Assembly (NCBI RefSeq): GCF_000237925.1
Contig: NW_017386078.1
Coordinates: 1 to 64,000 of the forward strand
DNA: 64,000 nt
Reading direction: 5' to 3'
From: Schistosoma mansoni
Taxonomy: Eukaryota; Platyhelminthes; Trematoda; Strigeidida; Schistosomatidae
The first letter of the stretch is position 1, and every line of letters begins with the position of its first letter. Shown here piece by piece: positions 43,133-55,919 of this stretch. The notes beneath the pieces were generated by a model. The model made no database searches. It was given only the letters and a program-made list of their open reading frames with translations, and was not told the DNA's origin. The position numbers and the translations under genes are program-made.

Positions 43133-44993
43133 ATAAGTTAACAGATTTTCCTTACGTTTATTCACTTGAATTTATGCTCACTTGTTTAATCAATGAAAGC
43201 TAGGCAACTATTTCTATGTCATCTTATAATCCCTTCACTTGCTACAATACAAAACAAGTAGAAATAGAACAAGTGTTCAAGATACTCATTATTACTTGGA
43301 TCATTCAATGTAGACTGACTTTTGTGCTGAAGAATGATGATTGAATTCGGATAAAATTCTGAACTGTGTTTGATTTTAATCCAAGTCATCTTTAATAGTT
43401 AGGTTAACAATTATTCAGTTAATTCCTCCATGTATCACTATATATTTATATATGTATTCTGCTGATTACATAATCTATCCCAATTTAAAGATATGATTAG
43501 ATTGTTACAACACTAAATAAAAACAGTTATTTGGGATGAAATTCATAAATTGTTTTAACAGAATATCAATCACAGGATTTTGATAACGGTAAAGCAAATG
43601 AGAAATAAAAATTGCCTTATCAGTGATAGCATCATTTTAAAGTACGATGTTATTGACCAAACATACACTTTATTTTGAATCATTACGAATGTCATTGGTT
43701 ATCACTTGATAGATCCCTCTTTTATTTTTGCTTATGCAAAAACAATAATAATAGGATTGTTCAGAATTTATACGTTTTCTTCTAAGGACGGACTCGTAAT
43801 ATAGGGCGTCTTCTTTTGATAGCATCGAACGACCATTATTTACTGTTTGTGAAACAATAAACATAATTTAGTCTTATATATTGATAATTTTCTTTCCAAC
43901 AGTTGGTAGAGTTATCTTGAATATTTTAACAGTGGAGCTATAGTCTCTAACTGCAACTGTCATATTAAGTCTAACGAAAAAGGTTTGATACAATGAGGGT
44001 GACAAGGAGAAATCTCTTTCACTTTAACGACTAAATAGAAATATTCTAAGTAAGCTGATTTAGTGTTATGGTTCTGGATTTGTTTTGTTCTCCGAGCTCG
44101 CTTATTAAGTTGTGTTATAATTTTTCAGAAGCAATTGATACAATTCACTGAAAACCTCATGTTTTACTCGTCGACGCTCACCACTAAATAATCCTTACAA
44201 TTTAGAGGTAAATCATACGTTGATTCTCATGTTTGTTTTGTGAAGTGATCTTCTGTTCAACTCATTCCCATTCTTGACTTCTTTGATATAAGTAACATCC
44301 GCTAGTTTAAAAGTATAAACATGGAAGAATTTAACAGCCAGATGCCCACTGAACAGCTACTTCATTCCAGTATTGATATTCTCACATAGTACTAATTTCC
44401 ACAGATTATCCAACTACACGATGTCGTACTGACGACTGAGGTTATCCGTTCGTGATTTTGAAACTCATTCAACACGTTTTGTGCGTTTAGCAGATAAATT
44501 AATTGTACTAAATAGTCTTTTAATTGTATTTTGCTTAAGGTCTTTATCTTCAACAAAATTCTACTTTTTTATTCACCAAATGAACGAAAAGCGTTTAATG
44601 CGTTACAAAATCACGACCAGCGAACTTCAGTGATACTGACTGTATTTCATTCATAAGGTTGACCGTGTGATTATTGATCAGTATCACTATATGGTACTGA
44701 TTAGCGTCCAGTGCCAATCAGCGTTCCGTGTAATTCACTCATTTTTTTCACACATTTTTTATCGTTCTAAAGACCTTGTGAAACCACCTACCGTTAATCC
44801 TTGATTTTCATATATCACTTTTGCGTAAACCAACTTAACATAGACCACTTTCATTATGATCAGCATGTAAAACTTCTGTAAATTGATTAGTATAAGGAAA
44901 TTGTTTTTTGCAGACAAATTATACTACTCATATACATCAATGATAAATACTTTAAAAATTCTCTTTGAACTATATACATTAGTCCAAATATCC

Positions 44994-45045
<52 letters not shown>

Positions 45046-45612
45046 ACAGCCTAATATTAGGACAAATTGTTAAAATAATTCTTCGATCCATCGATGACAG
45101 TCATTCAAATTCCAGTTATGTGTGTCTATTCAATGATAGACATACAAAGATAGAAGTGTAAACAGTTCTATGACAAACAAAGATGAAGAAAGAAAAAAAA
45201 AGAATACTGACTGTTGTTATTATCGTTACATTAGAAAATCTCTCTACTATTTTTCTCTTTGTATTTTATGCCTACATAGAATTTGATTCATTCACATGAT
45301 TCTTTGTTCCTCTGAAGTTAATAGTTTTATATACATATCTGTGTGTATAATCTAATTTAGTCGATAATTACTAACTTGTGATTATGAATAGTAGAATATG
45401 TCTGACTAAAGTCCGTTTTGTTTGTTTTTTTTAATTTTTTAATACCTAATTTATTGAATTAATGTACTTCTAAAAGAAATGTTGTTTCATTTAAAATATT
45501 AATTAGGTTTCATCTATTGTCTAATATGATTTTCAGAATTTTTTTTAGAAACGAAATGAAATTCTCAATAAAACTTTCTATGAAGAAGCACTCAATCAGT
45601 GCAGTGGTTGGA
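43133..45612. other. AT-rich intergenic stretch with (AT)n
   Basis: No gene-like ORF is seen. A pure (TA)n run of about 46 bases lies at 44997-45043. Nothing else is recognisable. Confidence 0.45.
44997..45043. repeat. (AT)n microsatellite
   Basis: A pure TA dinucleotide run of about 46 bases. It gives rise to an ORF with a Tyr-Ile repeat that is not a gene. Confidence 0.97.
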
Positions 45613-45624
45613 AGTGGCTTAAAT

Positions 45625-46585
45625 TACTTACTTACCTACTTACTTATGCCTGTTACCCCTCGTTGAGGAGTATAGGCCATCCACCAGTATTCTCCATTCA
45701 ACCTTGTCTTGAGTAATCCTTTCCAGTTGTCGTTAATCCTTTTCATATCTGCTTCAATCCCCCGGCATATTGTGTTCTTTAGCCTTCCTCTTTTCCGCTT
45801 CCCTTCAGGATTCCAAGTTAGGGCTTGCCTCATGATGCAGTTTGGTGATTTCCTTAATGCATGTCCTATCCACTTCCAACGTCTTTTCCTAATTTCCTCT
45901 TCACCTGGAACCTGGGTTGTCCACTCCCACAAAATGCTATTGCTGATGATATCCGGCCAGCGAATGTTGAGTATTTTGCGTAGACAACTGTTTATAAATA
46001 CTTGTACCTTCTTCACGATGGTTGTAGTATTTATTCACGTTTCAGCCCCGTACAGTAGGACTGTCTTGACGTTCGTATTGAAGATTCTCACTTTGAAATT
46101 AGTTGACAGTTGTTTTCAGTTCCATGTGTTCTTCAATTGTAGAAATGCGGTTCTTGCTTTATCAATCCTCGTCTTTACATCTGCATCAGATCGTCCTTGT
46201 TCATCAATGATGCTTCTCAGGTACGTGAATGTTTCCACCTCTTCCAGAATTTCGCCATCAAGTGTGATTGTGTTGGTGCTCTCCGTGTTGTATTTAAGAA
46301 TCTCGCTTTTTCCTTTGTCTATGTTGAGGCCTATCGATGCAGAGGCCGCTGCTACATTTGCTGTCTTCGTCTGTATTTGTTCGTGTGTATGAGATAGGAG
46401 GGCTAGGTCATCTGCGAAGTCAAAATCGTCTAATTGATTTTGAGATGTCTATTGTATTCCATGCTTTCCGTCAGATGTCGAGGTTTTCATAATCCAGTCA
46501 ATCGTCAGAAGAAAGAGAAAGGCTGAGAGTAGACAGCCTTGTCTGACTCTGGTCCTTACTGGAAATGCATCTATCAGCTCTCCTC
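45625..46585 (-). mobile_element. RTE-like (SR2-type) LINE, 5'-truncated, with 12-bp target duplication
   Basis: A 961-bp insertion bounded by agtggcttaaat at 45613-45624 and again at 46586-46597. The (ctta)n tail on the left is the LINE's 3' end. The minus strand encodes the reverse-transcriptase thumb and C-terminal part. It is readable from the FADD/nearby palm region (about 46420) to [20 protein letters not shown] and RKRGRLKNT (45636-46016), in several broken frames. It is a clear product of target-primed reverse transcription. Confidence 0.9.
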
Positions 46586-46869
46586 AGTGGCTTAAATAGT
46601 ATAATTAATAGTTTTTTTTCTGATGAACCCATTCTTAAAAACTTAACTGAACACATTTAAAGAAATAGGATCAATATAAATATATAGTAGAGAATTATAG
46701 CTCCTATATACGTTTGAAATATTTGACAATTATTTTCATAATAAAAGCAATGAAACAGTCAACTACGTATTCACTTTTTTACTATCTTAAGGAAGCTATA
46801 CCTAAATGGATAATTCTTTCATGTTAACTCCTCTTCGTCTCTATTATCGTACAACTTATTAACCGTTGA

Positions 46870-47105
46870 GTAATCATGAATTGCATGTTTTCCTAGTTTT
46901 TTCGGTGCTGAACGAATTCTATTAACTGAGTTGCAGTCTGGCCACTAGTGTAGGTGACTTGATATCACGTTCATTATGTTGCGACGTTCAGTGATTGAAG
47001 CTAATCAACAGGAAACTCAGAGTTGACTAAGTTTCACTCAATTTAACACACCAGCAATGAATCTCTTGAGGAAACTAACGAACTCTTGTGAATATTCCCA
47101 ATTTG
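46870..47105 (-). repeat. Degraded family C hammerhead SINE
   Basis: On the minus strand, blocks gagtttcctgttga, caagtcacctacactagtgg and attcgttcagcaccgaaaaa line up in order with the 3' half of the family C copy at 61056-61385. The ribozyme zone (gaaacttagtcaactctg) is no longer recognisable as functional. This is an older copy than the two near 61 kb. Confidence 0.5.
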
Positions 47106-47768
47106 AGAAGTCAACACTGGGTCTTTCGGGCGGTGACTGACGTTTGCTGGACTGAGACATTTAAAACTGAGTATTAGCCAACACGTTGCTTTTCTAGTCC
47201 TTTAGTACTATCAACCAGCACCGTTTTAGTGTTAGGATTTCCATTTTCATTTAAGCTCACCGAATCAACTAACAGTTTCAATGAAGTCGGTTAAACAGTG
47301 AATATTTTTCGCATACACTTGAACCTAATTCTCTAAAAGAGAGAAACGCTTGATGAGTATACTATTTACGAATTTCCTACTCTACAGTTAGTAAACCACA
47401 GTAGCTGTAATTATTAACCATTCATGAATAATTATCATACATACTAGAAATTTACCGCCCAAACCAATTTCACTTTAAAAATAATAACAAATACTATTTG
47501 GATCTGAATTATAGCAAAATTATTTTTTTTTCTAAAGCCCGGGGATTTCGTTTTTTGTCAGTACGAAGGTTTTAACGGGTATACAATTTACCACTTACTT
47601 ATAAATTGACCATTAACCTTTATAATCACACTTAATAATAGTTTGTATCCAAAGAGATACCTGATGATTAAATAAATTAATTGGACAAATAATCTAACAA
47701 TACATATGAGAATTAAGGAAATATTATCCAAGAAATACCAATAAACGTTTATTGTCAAAATATCCTTT
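47106..47768. other. AT-rich spacer
   Basis: No supported feature. Confidence 0.4.
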
Positions 47769-48101
47769 ATCAGAAGGGGGTTATGTGGAGATTTTATTTA
47801 TTTGATAGTTGAATTCATGAGTCAACTAAAGCTAGACCACCATGGAAAACCTGGAAGCACTGGACGGCCGTTTCGTGGATTGGTTGAAGCTAGACATTTA
47901 CACAGTTAGATGTCAACTCAGTGGTCTAAAGGATAAGCGTTCGCGCGCGAGACTGATAGATCCTGGGTTCAAATTCCGCGGGCAGGATAGTGGATGAGCA
48001 CAGCTAGGGGTCTCATACTAGAACGAAACGGGCATTTAGTGCTTCCAGGTTTTCCATGGTGGTCTACTTTAATCCACTCATGAACTCAACTATTAAAATA
48101 T
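47769..48101. repeat. Family A hammerhead SINE, inverted-arm copy with internal junction
   Basis: The left tip and antisense arm run to the ribozyme's ggccgtttcg. The sequence then jumps to tggattggttgaagctagac, the leader of the sense orientation, through the shared letters ttcg. The tRNA-like part (B-box gggttcaaattcc) and a degraded plus-strand hammerhead (cagctagggg, gaaacgggca) follow, and the tail is closed by the inverted tip. Both ribozymes are dead: the left lacks its core and the right is mutated. Confidence 0.75.
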
Positions 48102-49914
48102 CTTTTGTTTCAGATCTCAATACGAAATATCCTTTAACTAATCAATTATAAATTGCTTTACAATACATTCATTCTTTAATATCTTCTTTAAAGGCAAAAA
48201 ACTTACAAATCAAAATGAAACAATACCAAGATGTTTATTTCATGACCGACATTAATTACTATTTATCTTTACTTAATAATGAACACTACATATCAGGAGT
48301 GAAATTAAATCCCTGTTAACAGTTAGATATTTTAAGAGACCTGAACTATGACCATTGAGATACGATCACGAATTTTCTTTTCTTTATAATTTCTAAGCAA
48401 CCATTTACATGTGTATCATTATTATAAAATATTTACTCTGTAATTCAAGTAAACTATAATTTGTCAAGTTTAAAAAAAAAGATCTAATATCATGTGCTTC
48501 TTTCATGAAAAACAAGCTGAAAAACGTTTCAATGCATTTTCTTTTTACGTAAATATAAGTTACTACAAAGAACAGGTGAAAAAAATGTATCTCAACCAGA
48601 CACTACTATCACAATCACGTTGAATATATAGTATGATAAACTTATGATTTGTATCCATGGTTAGATTTATTGATATTGTAATTAATAGTCAAGTCATCTG
48701 AGTTCTTATTTATTCTTACATATCATTACTCAAATTAAACAGATACGATTAGATAAATAGCGATAAAACGAATATAAAGTCAGATGATATAGCATTTGTT
48801 CATTTTAATTAAAATCCTTATGAAATATATGACACAATATAGGTGTCCTAATAAGTAATGCTTGATGTTCGGTAGAATTCAGCGGAGAATTCGGATCCCT
48901 GGTTTCCTGTTCCTTAGGTCTTATAGGTAAGTTACTTACAGAACTTTCACATTTTATTAAAATTTTAACCCTAAGTCAACAGGAATAGTTTATCCATCAA
49001 ATTGAAATCTATACATTTAGTGGATATTTTCAGTTATATTCATCAGTGTCTTTTTTTATTGTATTTTTTTCATGATTCATTAGGTAACTTCAATAAGTCT
49101 CGATAAATTAATGTTGCCATCTTTTTATCTACGTGCATTCTATCATCTAAATGGAAATGAACTGTACTAACTAGATAATTACGAATTGATGACTTAAATG
49201 AACTAATTCGACAAGTTAATTCGTTCCCAGATCAATAACATGAATCCATTTGAGCTAAGTAACCTAATGTTTATAAAAATCTCCAGATTATTAATTTAAA
49301 TGTTTTTAATTACTTATTTTGACCAGTAGTGGATGTCACAATACTAATTTTTCATGTATACCAGTCAAAATTTCTATACCTGACATTTAATCCCGTACAA
49401 CAGAACCTTAAGTAGAAATTAAAACGTACTGTCTATCATCACTAAAGAGTTGATTAATGTTTACACAAATTGATGAAATCAAATAATCTAAATGTACAAC
49501 ATTTTAGAATATTACCAAGTGATTTTGTTTTCAATCATAAAGAGTGACAACACAAAAACCAAATACATGTTTAAACAAGTAAACTTTAAAAATTATAATA
49601 ATCCTTATATTATTTTGTTGTTTTGTGCATAAGATTTTATCTACTGGTCCCCAGTATGAAAGCTTTCCGCCTATTTATTCAATTGTTAATAACCTTATGC
49701 CTAGTATTGATAAGAAAATCCTTTATCATAGACGAAAAACAAAATGTAAAAGGAAGAGTTGAATGTAAAATGAAAAGATAGCCCTGATTCATACAACACC
49801 AGTATCAGGCAAGCTGATATGCAAGAAGTTTTTAGTGGAAAACTATTATCTGGTACATAAATTGAGTGTTGAAAATCAATCTCCACTGTCATTAAAGGTT
49901 AAATACAGTTGATA
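48102..49914. other. AT-rich intergenic stretch
   Basis: No gene-like ORF, RNA gene or shared repeat. Confidence 0.4.
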
Positions 49915-50175
49915 GTTTTGTGGTGTGAGCTACTTATATCCACATAAGTAGAATATAGCGATAGTCAGGAATAGAATGTATCTCACTAGAAGATCGAGGA
50001 GGAAATAACAGAAACGGAAAGCGATTGTCATGAAAATGCAGGCACAATGAAATCTGAGACGACTGACTGATATTTGCAAAAGGAACAGTCAAGTTTGAGA
50101 CAATTGATTAGCATTTTGGAAATTAAGTATTTACTGTATGATTCGTAGATTTTACTAAGACGTTCTGTAATGTTG
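49915..50175 (-). repeat. Interspersed repeat family R, copy 4
   Basis: Inverted relative to copies 1-3, starting with the ctacttatatccacataagtag hairpin (49930-49951) and ending at 'ctaagacgttctgtaat'. It is divergent from the copy 400 bp to its right. Confidence 0.6.
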
Positions 50176-50549
50176 AGTTCAAATTGAGAAAGTGGTGAAG
50201 ATCACTTAAAATCAGTGTAAAAAACAGCTTTGTCCATTTAAAATCATATCATAACAGTGGAATATAATGATTCTTCTTTTCATAGTAGTTGTTAAATTTA
50301 CAAATATCATAGCTAGTTTGTATCGTGTTCGTTGCTGGACTGTGTATTTTGATTGTGAATGAGATGTGATTGTAGTTCTGTTTGGAGAATACATTAAAAC
50401 ATTTTCCACTACCTTTTGTTCCTTTCCAAATATAATAATATTGAAATTTATCACTGACATTTGAATTCTACATATAACATCATGACTCTTTTTATAACAG
50501 TTTTTCATTTGAATTTTGCATAAATAAGTCTGCTAACCAATGAATTGCC

Positions 50550-50835
50550 TAAACTTAGTGTGGTATGTGCTACTGATGTCGACAGATATAAGTAGTATGT
50601 ATCATCAATCGAAATTGAAATGCTTGGAAGCAGAAGGTTAAGAAGATTAAAGAAAAGAGAACGAGAACAAAGAATGATGGGTGTGGGAACGAAGGAACAA
50701 TGAAGTCTGAGACAATTGATTGACATCTTTCAAATGAAGTATTTACTGTATGATTCTCATATTTTACTTAGATATTCTGTAATTTTGTGATCATTTGATT
50801 GTCCCCACTTGTGTTCTCGTTTATTACAGTAGTAT
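50550..50835 (-). repeat. Interspersed repeat family R, copy 5
   Basis: A near-identical, inverted partner of 51838-52097, about 1 kb away. The minus-strand ORF MSINCLRLHCSFVPTPIILC appears in both copies and so belongs to the repeat. Confidence 0.7.
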
Positions 50836-51837
50836 TTTGATTTGTATACGTTTCAAGTAATAGTACGATACTATTTTTGTGCAATGTAATGAGTCTATTT
50901 TAAATTTGACAAATTTTTATTCTTCACGTGCTGCTTAATTTTATAAATAAAACCATATTTGTGGAAAACATTTGTTTCTTTGTTTTTTCTGATTTATTGT
51001 TCCTACCGTCGGAATGTTATTCATATACATTTGAGTAATTAAAATATTGTATAGACTTTCTATCGTTTAGTTAATCATGTGTTATGACTTAATGACTATT
51101 AGTAGAAAACGTGTCAATAAAAACGTCATTCATTATATTTAGTATAGTTTTCTAATTGAAAATGAAAACAAATGGAGTATCATTTGGTTAGTTGTATTGT
51201 AGTTTTTTTTAATTTTAAGTTGTTTTTTTTAATTATTCAAACGGGTCAAATCAATTAATGAAATACCTCAATTTCTTGTCTTACATTTATATTTCTTGGC
51301 AAATAACAGTGATCTATCATGGATCTAAACAAAAGAACTGTAACAAGTTTATAAGTATTATTGCCTTATCAATTTACAAACAAATTAATTCTCAACCTCA
51401 ATTTAAACTTACATATTAAACTTCATTCTATGAACTGTTCTGTTTTAGGAAGCTGTGAAGTTGAAAGTTACTTGATCCTAAAACGGAAACAGATGGAAAC
51501 AGATCGACCAATAGAATAATTTGTTGTAAAGAAGGTGATAAATTGGAATTTGCTGTTACGTTTTATATTTTTCATTTACCTTCGCAAAACTATTAAATTT
51601 AATGATTTACTAGTGACTTACAAGTGTCTGAAACCTAACGCTATATAAAAACTTGCTAAGATTATCAGCTGAGAAACTAAAAGGTATTTGCATCCCGTAT
51701 TTTTATTGTGGCCTATGCTCATAATGAGACTTCTGTTGACTATGTGATAATCAATGTCAAAATGTGGTGAAATGCGTTTCCAAAATCTAGTAACGCTTTT
51801 TCTTACCAACTTCTATTGTCAATGTAGTGAACGAAAA
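50836..51837. other. AT-rich spacer between inverted family R copies
   Basis: No gene-like ORF. It is flanked by inverted R copies, so the 1.55-kb unit could form a large stem-loop. Confidence 0.45.
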
Positions 51838-52097
51838 CACAGGTGGGGACAATCGAATATATTTCAACACAAAATTACAGAATATCTAAGTAAAATATGA
51901 GAATCATACAATAAATAATTCATTTGAAAAATGTCAATCAATTGTCTCAGACTTCATTGTTCTTTCGTTCCCACACCAATCATTCTTTGTTCTCATTCTC
52001 TTTTCTTTAATCTTCTTAACCTTCTGCTTCCAAGCATTTCAATTTCGATTGATGATACATACTACTTATATCTGTCGACATCAGTAGCAAACACACA
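51838..52097 (+). repeat. Interspersed repeat family R, copy 6
   Basis: Starts cacaggtggggacaatcg and ends catcagtagcaaacacacac. It matches 1546-1805 and, inverted, 50550-50835 very closely. Confidence 0.7.
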
Positions 52098-52316
52098 CTC
52101 GTTCCCCCCTTTAAAGTAGTTGTTATTGCGGTGGTTCTACTCATCGTGCCACTTTCTTCTTTTCTACGGTCTGTGCCACGCTCTCCGTCAAAATATCGAG
52201 TCACAGCCAACGCCACCTCGCCACAACACTCCATTCGACGTCACCTTCCCACACCAAACCGCCCCAAGTAGCACCTCAGTTCTAGGTCCGCAACGGCGTC
52301 CGCTGAACCTTTAATA
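52098..52316 (+). other. GC-rich island with a 64-codon ORF
   Basis: The only clearly GC-rich block in its neighbourhood, immediately after an R repeat. The ORF at 52120-52314 starts MLLRWFYSSCHFLLFY (signal-like) and ends in a Pro-rich stretch. There is no recognised family. It could be the remainder of a retroelement carried with the R repeat, or an exon. Confidence 0.25.
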
Positions 52317-52684
52317 TGGTAACAGTGTAATACTCGTACATGTTTATTTGATACAAATATGTAACGATCACTTAAAGTTAATAGTTATGACACAAAATTC
52401 TTGTTATCGTAAAAAACTGTTCTTCATTACTGTCTACGTAAATTTTTATTTTAATTCATTTATAAATTCTGCTTATCCGGATAGGAAATTACTTAATTAT
52501 GAAAAGCGGTAAGAAAGACATTGGCGTAGATTGTTGATTTTAATTTGTGTTTATATTCAAGAGGGATCTTTGCGTACGCAACATTCTATGATTCAGCTGT
52601 GTTACTGTAATAGCAATTTTCTGAATCTACGCTAGCCATTGCAAATAGCTCTGACTTAATAGCACTCCCAGTGTATTTGGTATT

Positions 52685-52840
52685 TGACTAGTAGTAGAGT
52701 CCGGGGTTCTTAGTTCGTCCCGTTTGGAACTCGTCAGTTGAATATATCTAGATTGCGGTATTGACGCTCTTACTTTAATTTGAACTCAGTACCATTCACC
52801 TTGAACACCAACTCGTATTACATTGAGGTACTGATTCTAG
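52685..52840 (-). repeat. Family B (Sm-alpha-like) hammerhead SINE, degraded
   Basis: On the minus strand: tRNA-like remnants (ggtactgagttcaaatt), then a hammerhead block with core CTGACGA, stem II gttc/gggac and GAAC where GAAA is required. It is inactive. Confidence 0.6.
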
Positions 52841-54154
52841 ATGACCACTAATTCATTCAACATGTAGGAAAATATTAATAAGAGTTTATGATTTCTCATT
52901 ATTGTTGTTATTCAAGACTGGAAGAGTTGAAAAATAAAATAATTGAAATATTTCATCATGAAAAAGAGTAGTGTCATTCATACTCAGAAGAATACCATCG
53001 AGTAATTATTCTTCAGAACTGGTTGATAGGATGTGACTGAAATTTCAATCCAAAAATTGTTTCTTTTAAAGGTCTTTTAACAACACTCTTAGACAGGAAA
53101 GTAGCTTTTCCGAGTAATCATTGTCGATTTAATTTAGGCAATAAGTGTTGTTAAAAGTTTCAGCCATATTGACCTTGACTAACCTGTACTTAAAACACTT
53201 CGTTAAATTTCATTCTGTATTCAAATTGATTACTTTCTATTATTAGAATATTTATTTTGTCTATAAAAACATGAACAAATTATGATAATGCATAAATGGC
53301 ATACTACAATTCAGTTCAATCAATCTAATTTCATATAGTTACTAAATAAGTATAACTGTTGATGTGTTCAGACATCTGTCTGTGTATGTATGACAGTCTC
53401 TGTATACACATAGTTAAGCCTATTTGACTGAATGTATTCTTGCGTGTGTATACACGGATGATATATGTATTTGTAAATTTAGATTATCATAATAAAGTGT
53501 ACTGTTGTCAAGTTTACCATATTTATTCATTGAAAAATTAAAAAAATCAAATAAATGTCATTTTTCCGACTTACTAACCCAGTATCTTTAGTCAGTTAGT
53601 TTATGCATTTGCTCAATTGCTTCTTTATTTTCTTTTCCGTATACAACCTTATAAATAAAATATGTATTTTGAAATAAACACAAAAACAAGTATAGACTGA
53701 TATAGAATACAATATCGATTATTTGAATAATATAATGTAATGGTAATATACTGGCACACCCAAACGAGAAGTTGAATTTTTAACTAGTTAACTAAAATTA
53801 TTGACTTTTATATGAACTTGTATTACCTTCATAAACATGCTCATACGCATTTAGTGCATTGAAGTGCATTTTCTAAGAATATGAATAGTTATTATATGAT
53901 TACTTGTTGTTCTTTTATCAATGTTGACATAAAAATCAATAAATTCAATATATTCTTTTTCCAATATTTTGTTCTGTACACTGTTGATGTATATGGATAT
54001 TAAGGTGATTATATCTATTAAGTGGTTCAGTTTTCAATTACTTCGGATAGTTTTTTTCACAAGATGACCTACTTGAATATCTGGGCTACCTGTTCCTGCC
54101 ATCTAGATATTTCAACAAGTCATCTGTTTTCTTGTTCGTTTTTAACATATCACT
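52841..54154. other. AT-rich intergenic stretch
   Basis: No gene or repeat that I can support. Confidence 0.4.
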
Positions 54155-54325
54155 ATGTCTGTTAATTGCATAAGCTATTCAGGCGCGTTAACGAAAAGTT
54201 TACGACCTTTGGCTGTACAAGTTGCAGAAAAGTATAATCAGAGACATCTTGGTGACTGGGAATATGCATTGGAAATAATGTACATTATTCAAATGTCGAT
54301 TCCTGAACTGCTAACATCTAACTGA
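54155..54325 (+). CDS. Small ORF, 56 aa, unknown
   Basis: ATG to TGA, beginning MSVNCISYSGALTKSLRPLA and continuing through VAEKYNQRHLGDWEYALEIM. Its composition is much more protein-like (Trp, balanced charges, no AT-driven Asn/Ile/Lys runs) than the neighbouring ORFs. It could be an exon or a remnant of a larger gene. No family is recognised. Confidence 0.25.
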   Translation: MSVNCISYSGALTKSLRPLAVQVAEKYNQRHLGDWEYALEIMYIIQMSIPELLTSN

Positions 54326-55667
54326 CGATCACTTAATATTTATCGTCAATATGGATCAAGAAATAAGTAAAGGAAACTTGTTGAAATACTTTGTGCTGAA
54401 AATTCTATATTGTACCAAAAGTATAATATTGAATAAAGCCATTAATAATAATAATATTTAACGTTGTAAACTCATCAATTATATCTTTTCTTTACTGATA
54501 AAAGTACGGTTATCAGAAATGGAAGTTGAGATTAAACACTATTATTATCGAGAATCAACTACAAAAACCGTGGATTATAATCAATTATTGGATAAACTTT
54601 AATGCTGGTGATACATTTGTAAGCTTAAAGAAATGTGTAAAAACGAAATATCCGATGAAAATATTCAACAAAAATGTCTACATTATATTCAATGTAGGCA
54701 AATATTCACTAAAATTGATTATTTTTTAACTCCTTAAGTAGACTGTCAATGGTGAAATCTGAAAAAAAGAAAGTTCAGGAAAAAGGCTTCAATGAACTGT
54801 AGTGTAAGTGAATATTAAATTCCTAACTTGTTACACAGTTGTAATAAGTCAGCACCTAAATAATCGAAGTCAACAAAGGTCGGATTATCACCTTACCTGC
54901 AAAATAATGCTTCGTATATAGAAAATTCGATGGAACTTGGATGGTTGAATTGTCTACAATAAAGGCTATGAAAGTGTGTACAAGCAATATGACATGATAG
55001 GACAAAAAATTAGATAATATAAGTGTTTTCTTGGGAAACTTAACTTGTTCAGTTTAACAAAAGGTTGGTAAAATATGTAAAACATCAGTAAAACTAACCT
55101 CCATTTGTTTTGAAGAAATAGTTATAGCTACAGTCCAGTGACAACTAGTGGTCCCTCAGGAACTTCAAACGTCGTTAGTCATACAACTAGCCTTTGTAGG
55201 ATTTGATAATCACTAACAGTCTCTCAACGTAAAAGTAGCTGGTTGTTTACACTTATATTAGAGTGTCATGAGATAGAAAACGCTTGATTCGTCGTAGTAT
55301 TTTTGAATAGACAAATAAATAATTTTGAAAGCATTTAGATACAAACTATGAACAGAAACTATACTTTTTTGACTTTTCCTAAAGCACAGAAAAAAGGTAA
55401 TATAAACACCTAAGCTTAGAATGCGAAAAGAAAATACTGTGTTTCATTTAGCACGTTATAAATTAAGGTCTAGCTGGAAACCATAGTTCGTGAAGCTAAC
55501 AAAGTTCACTGTAAGCTTCCGATATTTTCGTTAGTCACGTGCCTCATATCAGTTTGTGATGAAAATGACCTTCAATATTTATTGTCAAAAAATGCAATGG
55601 AGATCAGTGCTATACTAAAAAGAATAGAGCTATTTTAGAAGACTTTCCAATAATTCCATCTCAAGCT
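54326..55667. other. AT-rich stretch
   Basis: Only short low-complexity ORFs (for example 54526-54729). Confidence 0.4.
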
Positions 55668-55919
55668 ATGTTTATAGGTAGTTTTACATACTACAGTCTA
55701 ATAATATGGAGAAGTGCGACATCAATAAATAAATTCATTAAGTATAGTAAAGAGCTTCTTCAGGTACTGAATATTAAAGTCCATAGAAAACAAAGAAATT
55801 TGGAATCATTTAACAAAGCGATTAAAGAATATGAAAGGTTTAAAAAACAAAAAACAATAATTTGCACAATAAATCTAAAAGACAAATGTCTACTTCACGA
55901 AGAAGAAAGTGAAAAATAA
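55668..55919 (+). CDS. Hypothetical ORF, 83 aa, possibly a decayed exon
   Basis: MFIGSFTYYSLIIWRS followed by a Lys-rich helix-prone region. The open frame extends upstream of the ATG, and another frame just upstream (about 55540-55635) also reads as protein-like sequence. This raises the possibility of a decayed coding sequence. No family is recognised. Confidence 0.2.
   Translation: MFIGSFTYYSLIIWRSATSINKFIKYSKELLQVLNIKVHRKQRNLESFNKAIKEYERFKKQKTIICTINLKDKCLLHEEESEK

Noticed and set aside
44883-45161. 92-codon ORF with a Tyr-Ile repeat
   Set aside because: It is a translation of the (AT)n microsatellite.
50505-52119. Two hydrophobic ORFs with nearly the same peptide (50505-50726 minus, 51931-52119 plus)
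   Set aside because: They are the same frame of two copies of repeat family R, so the similarity reflects the repeat and not a gene family.
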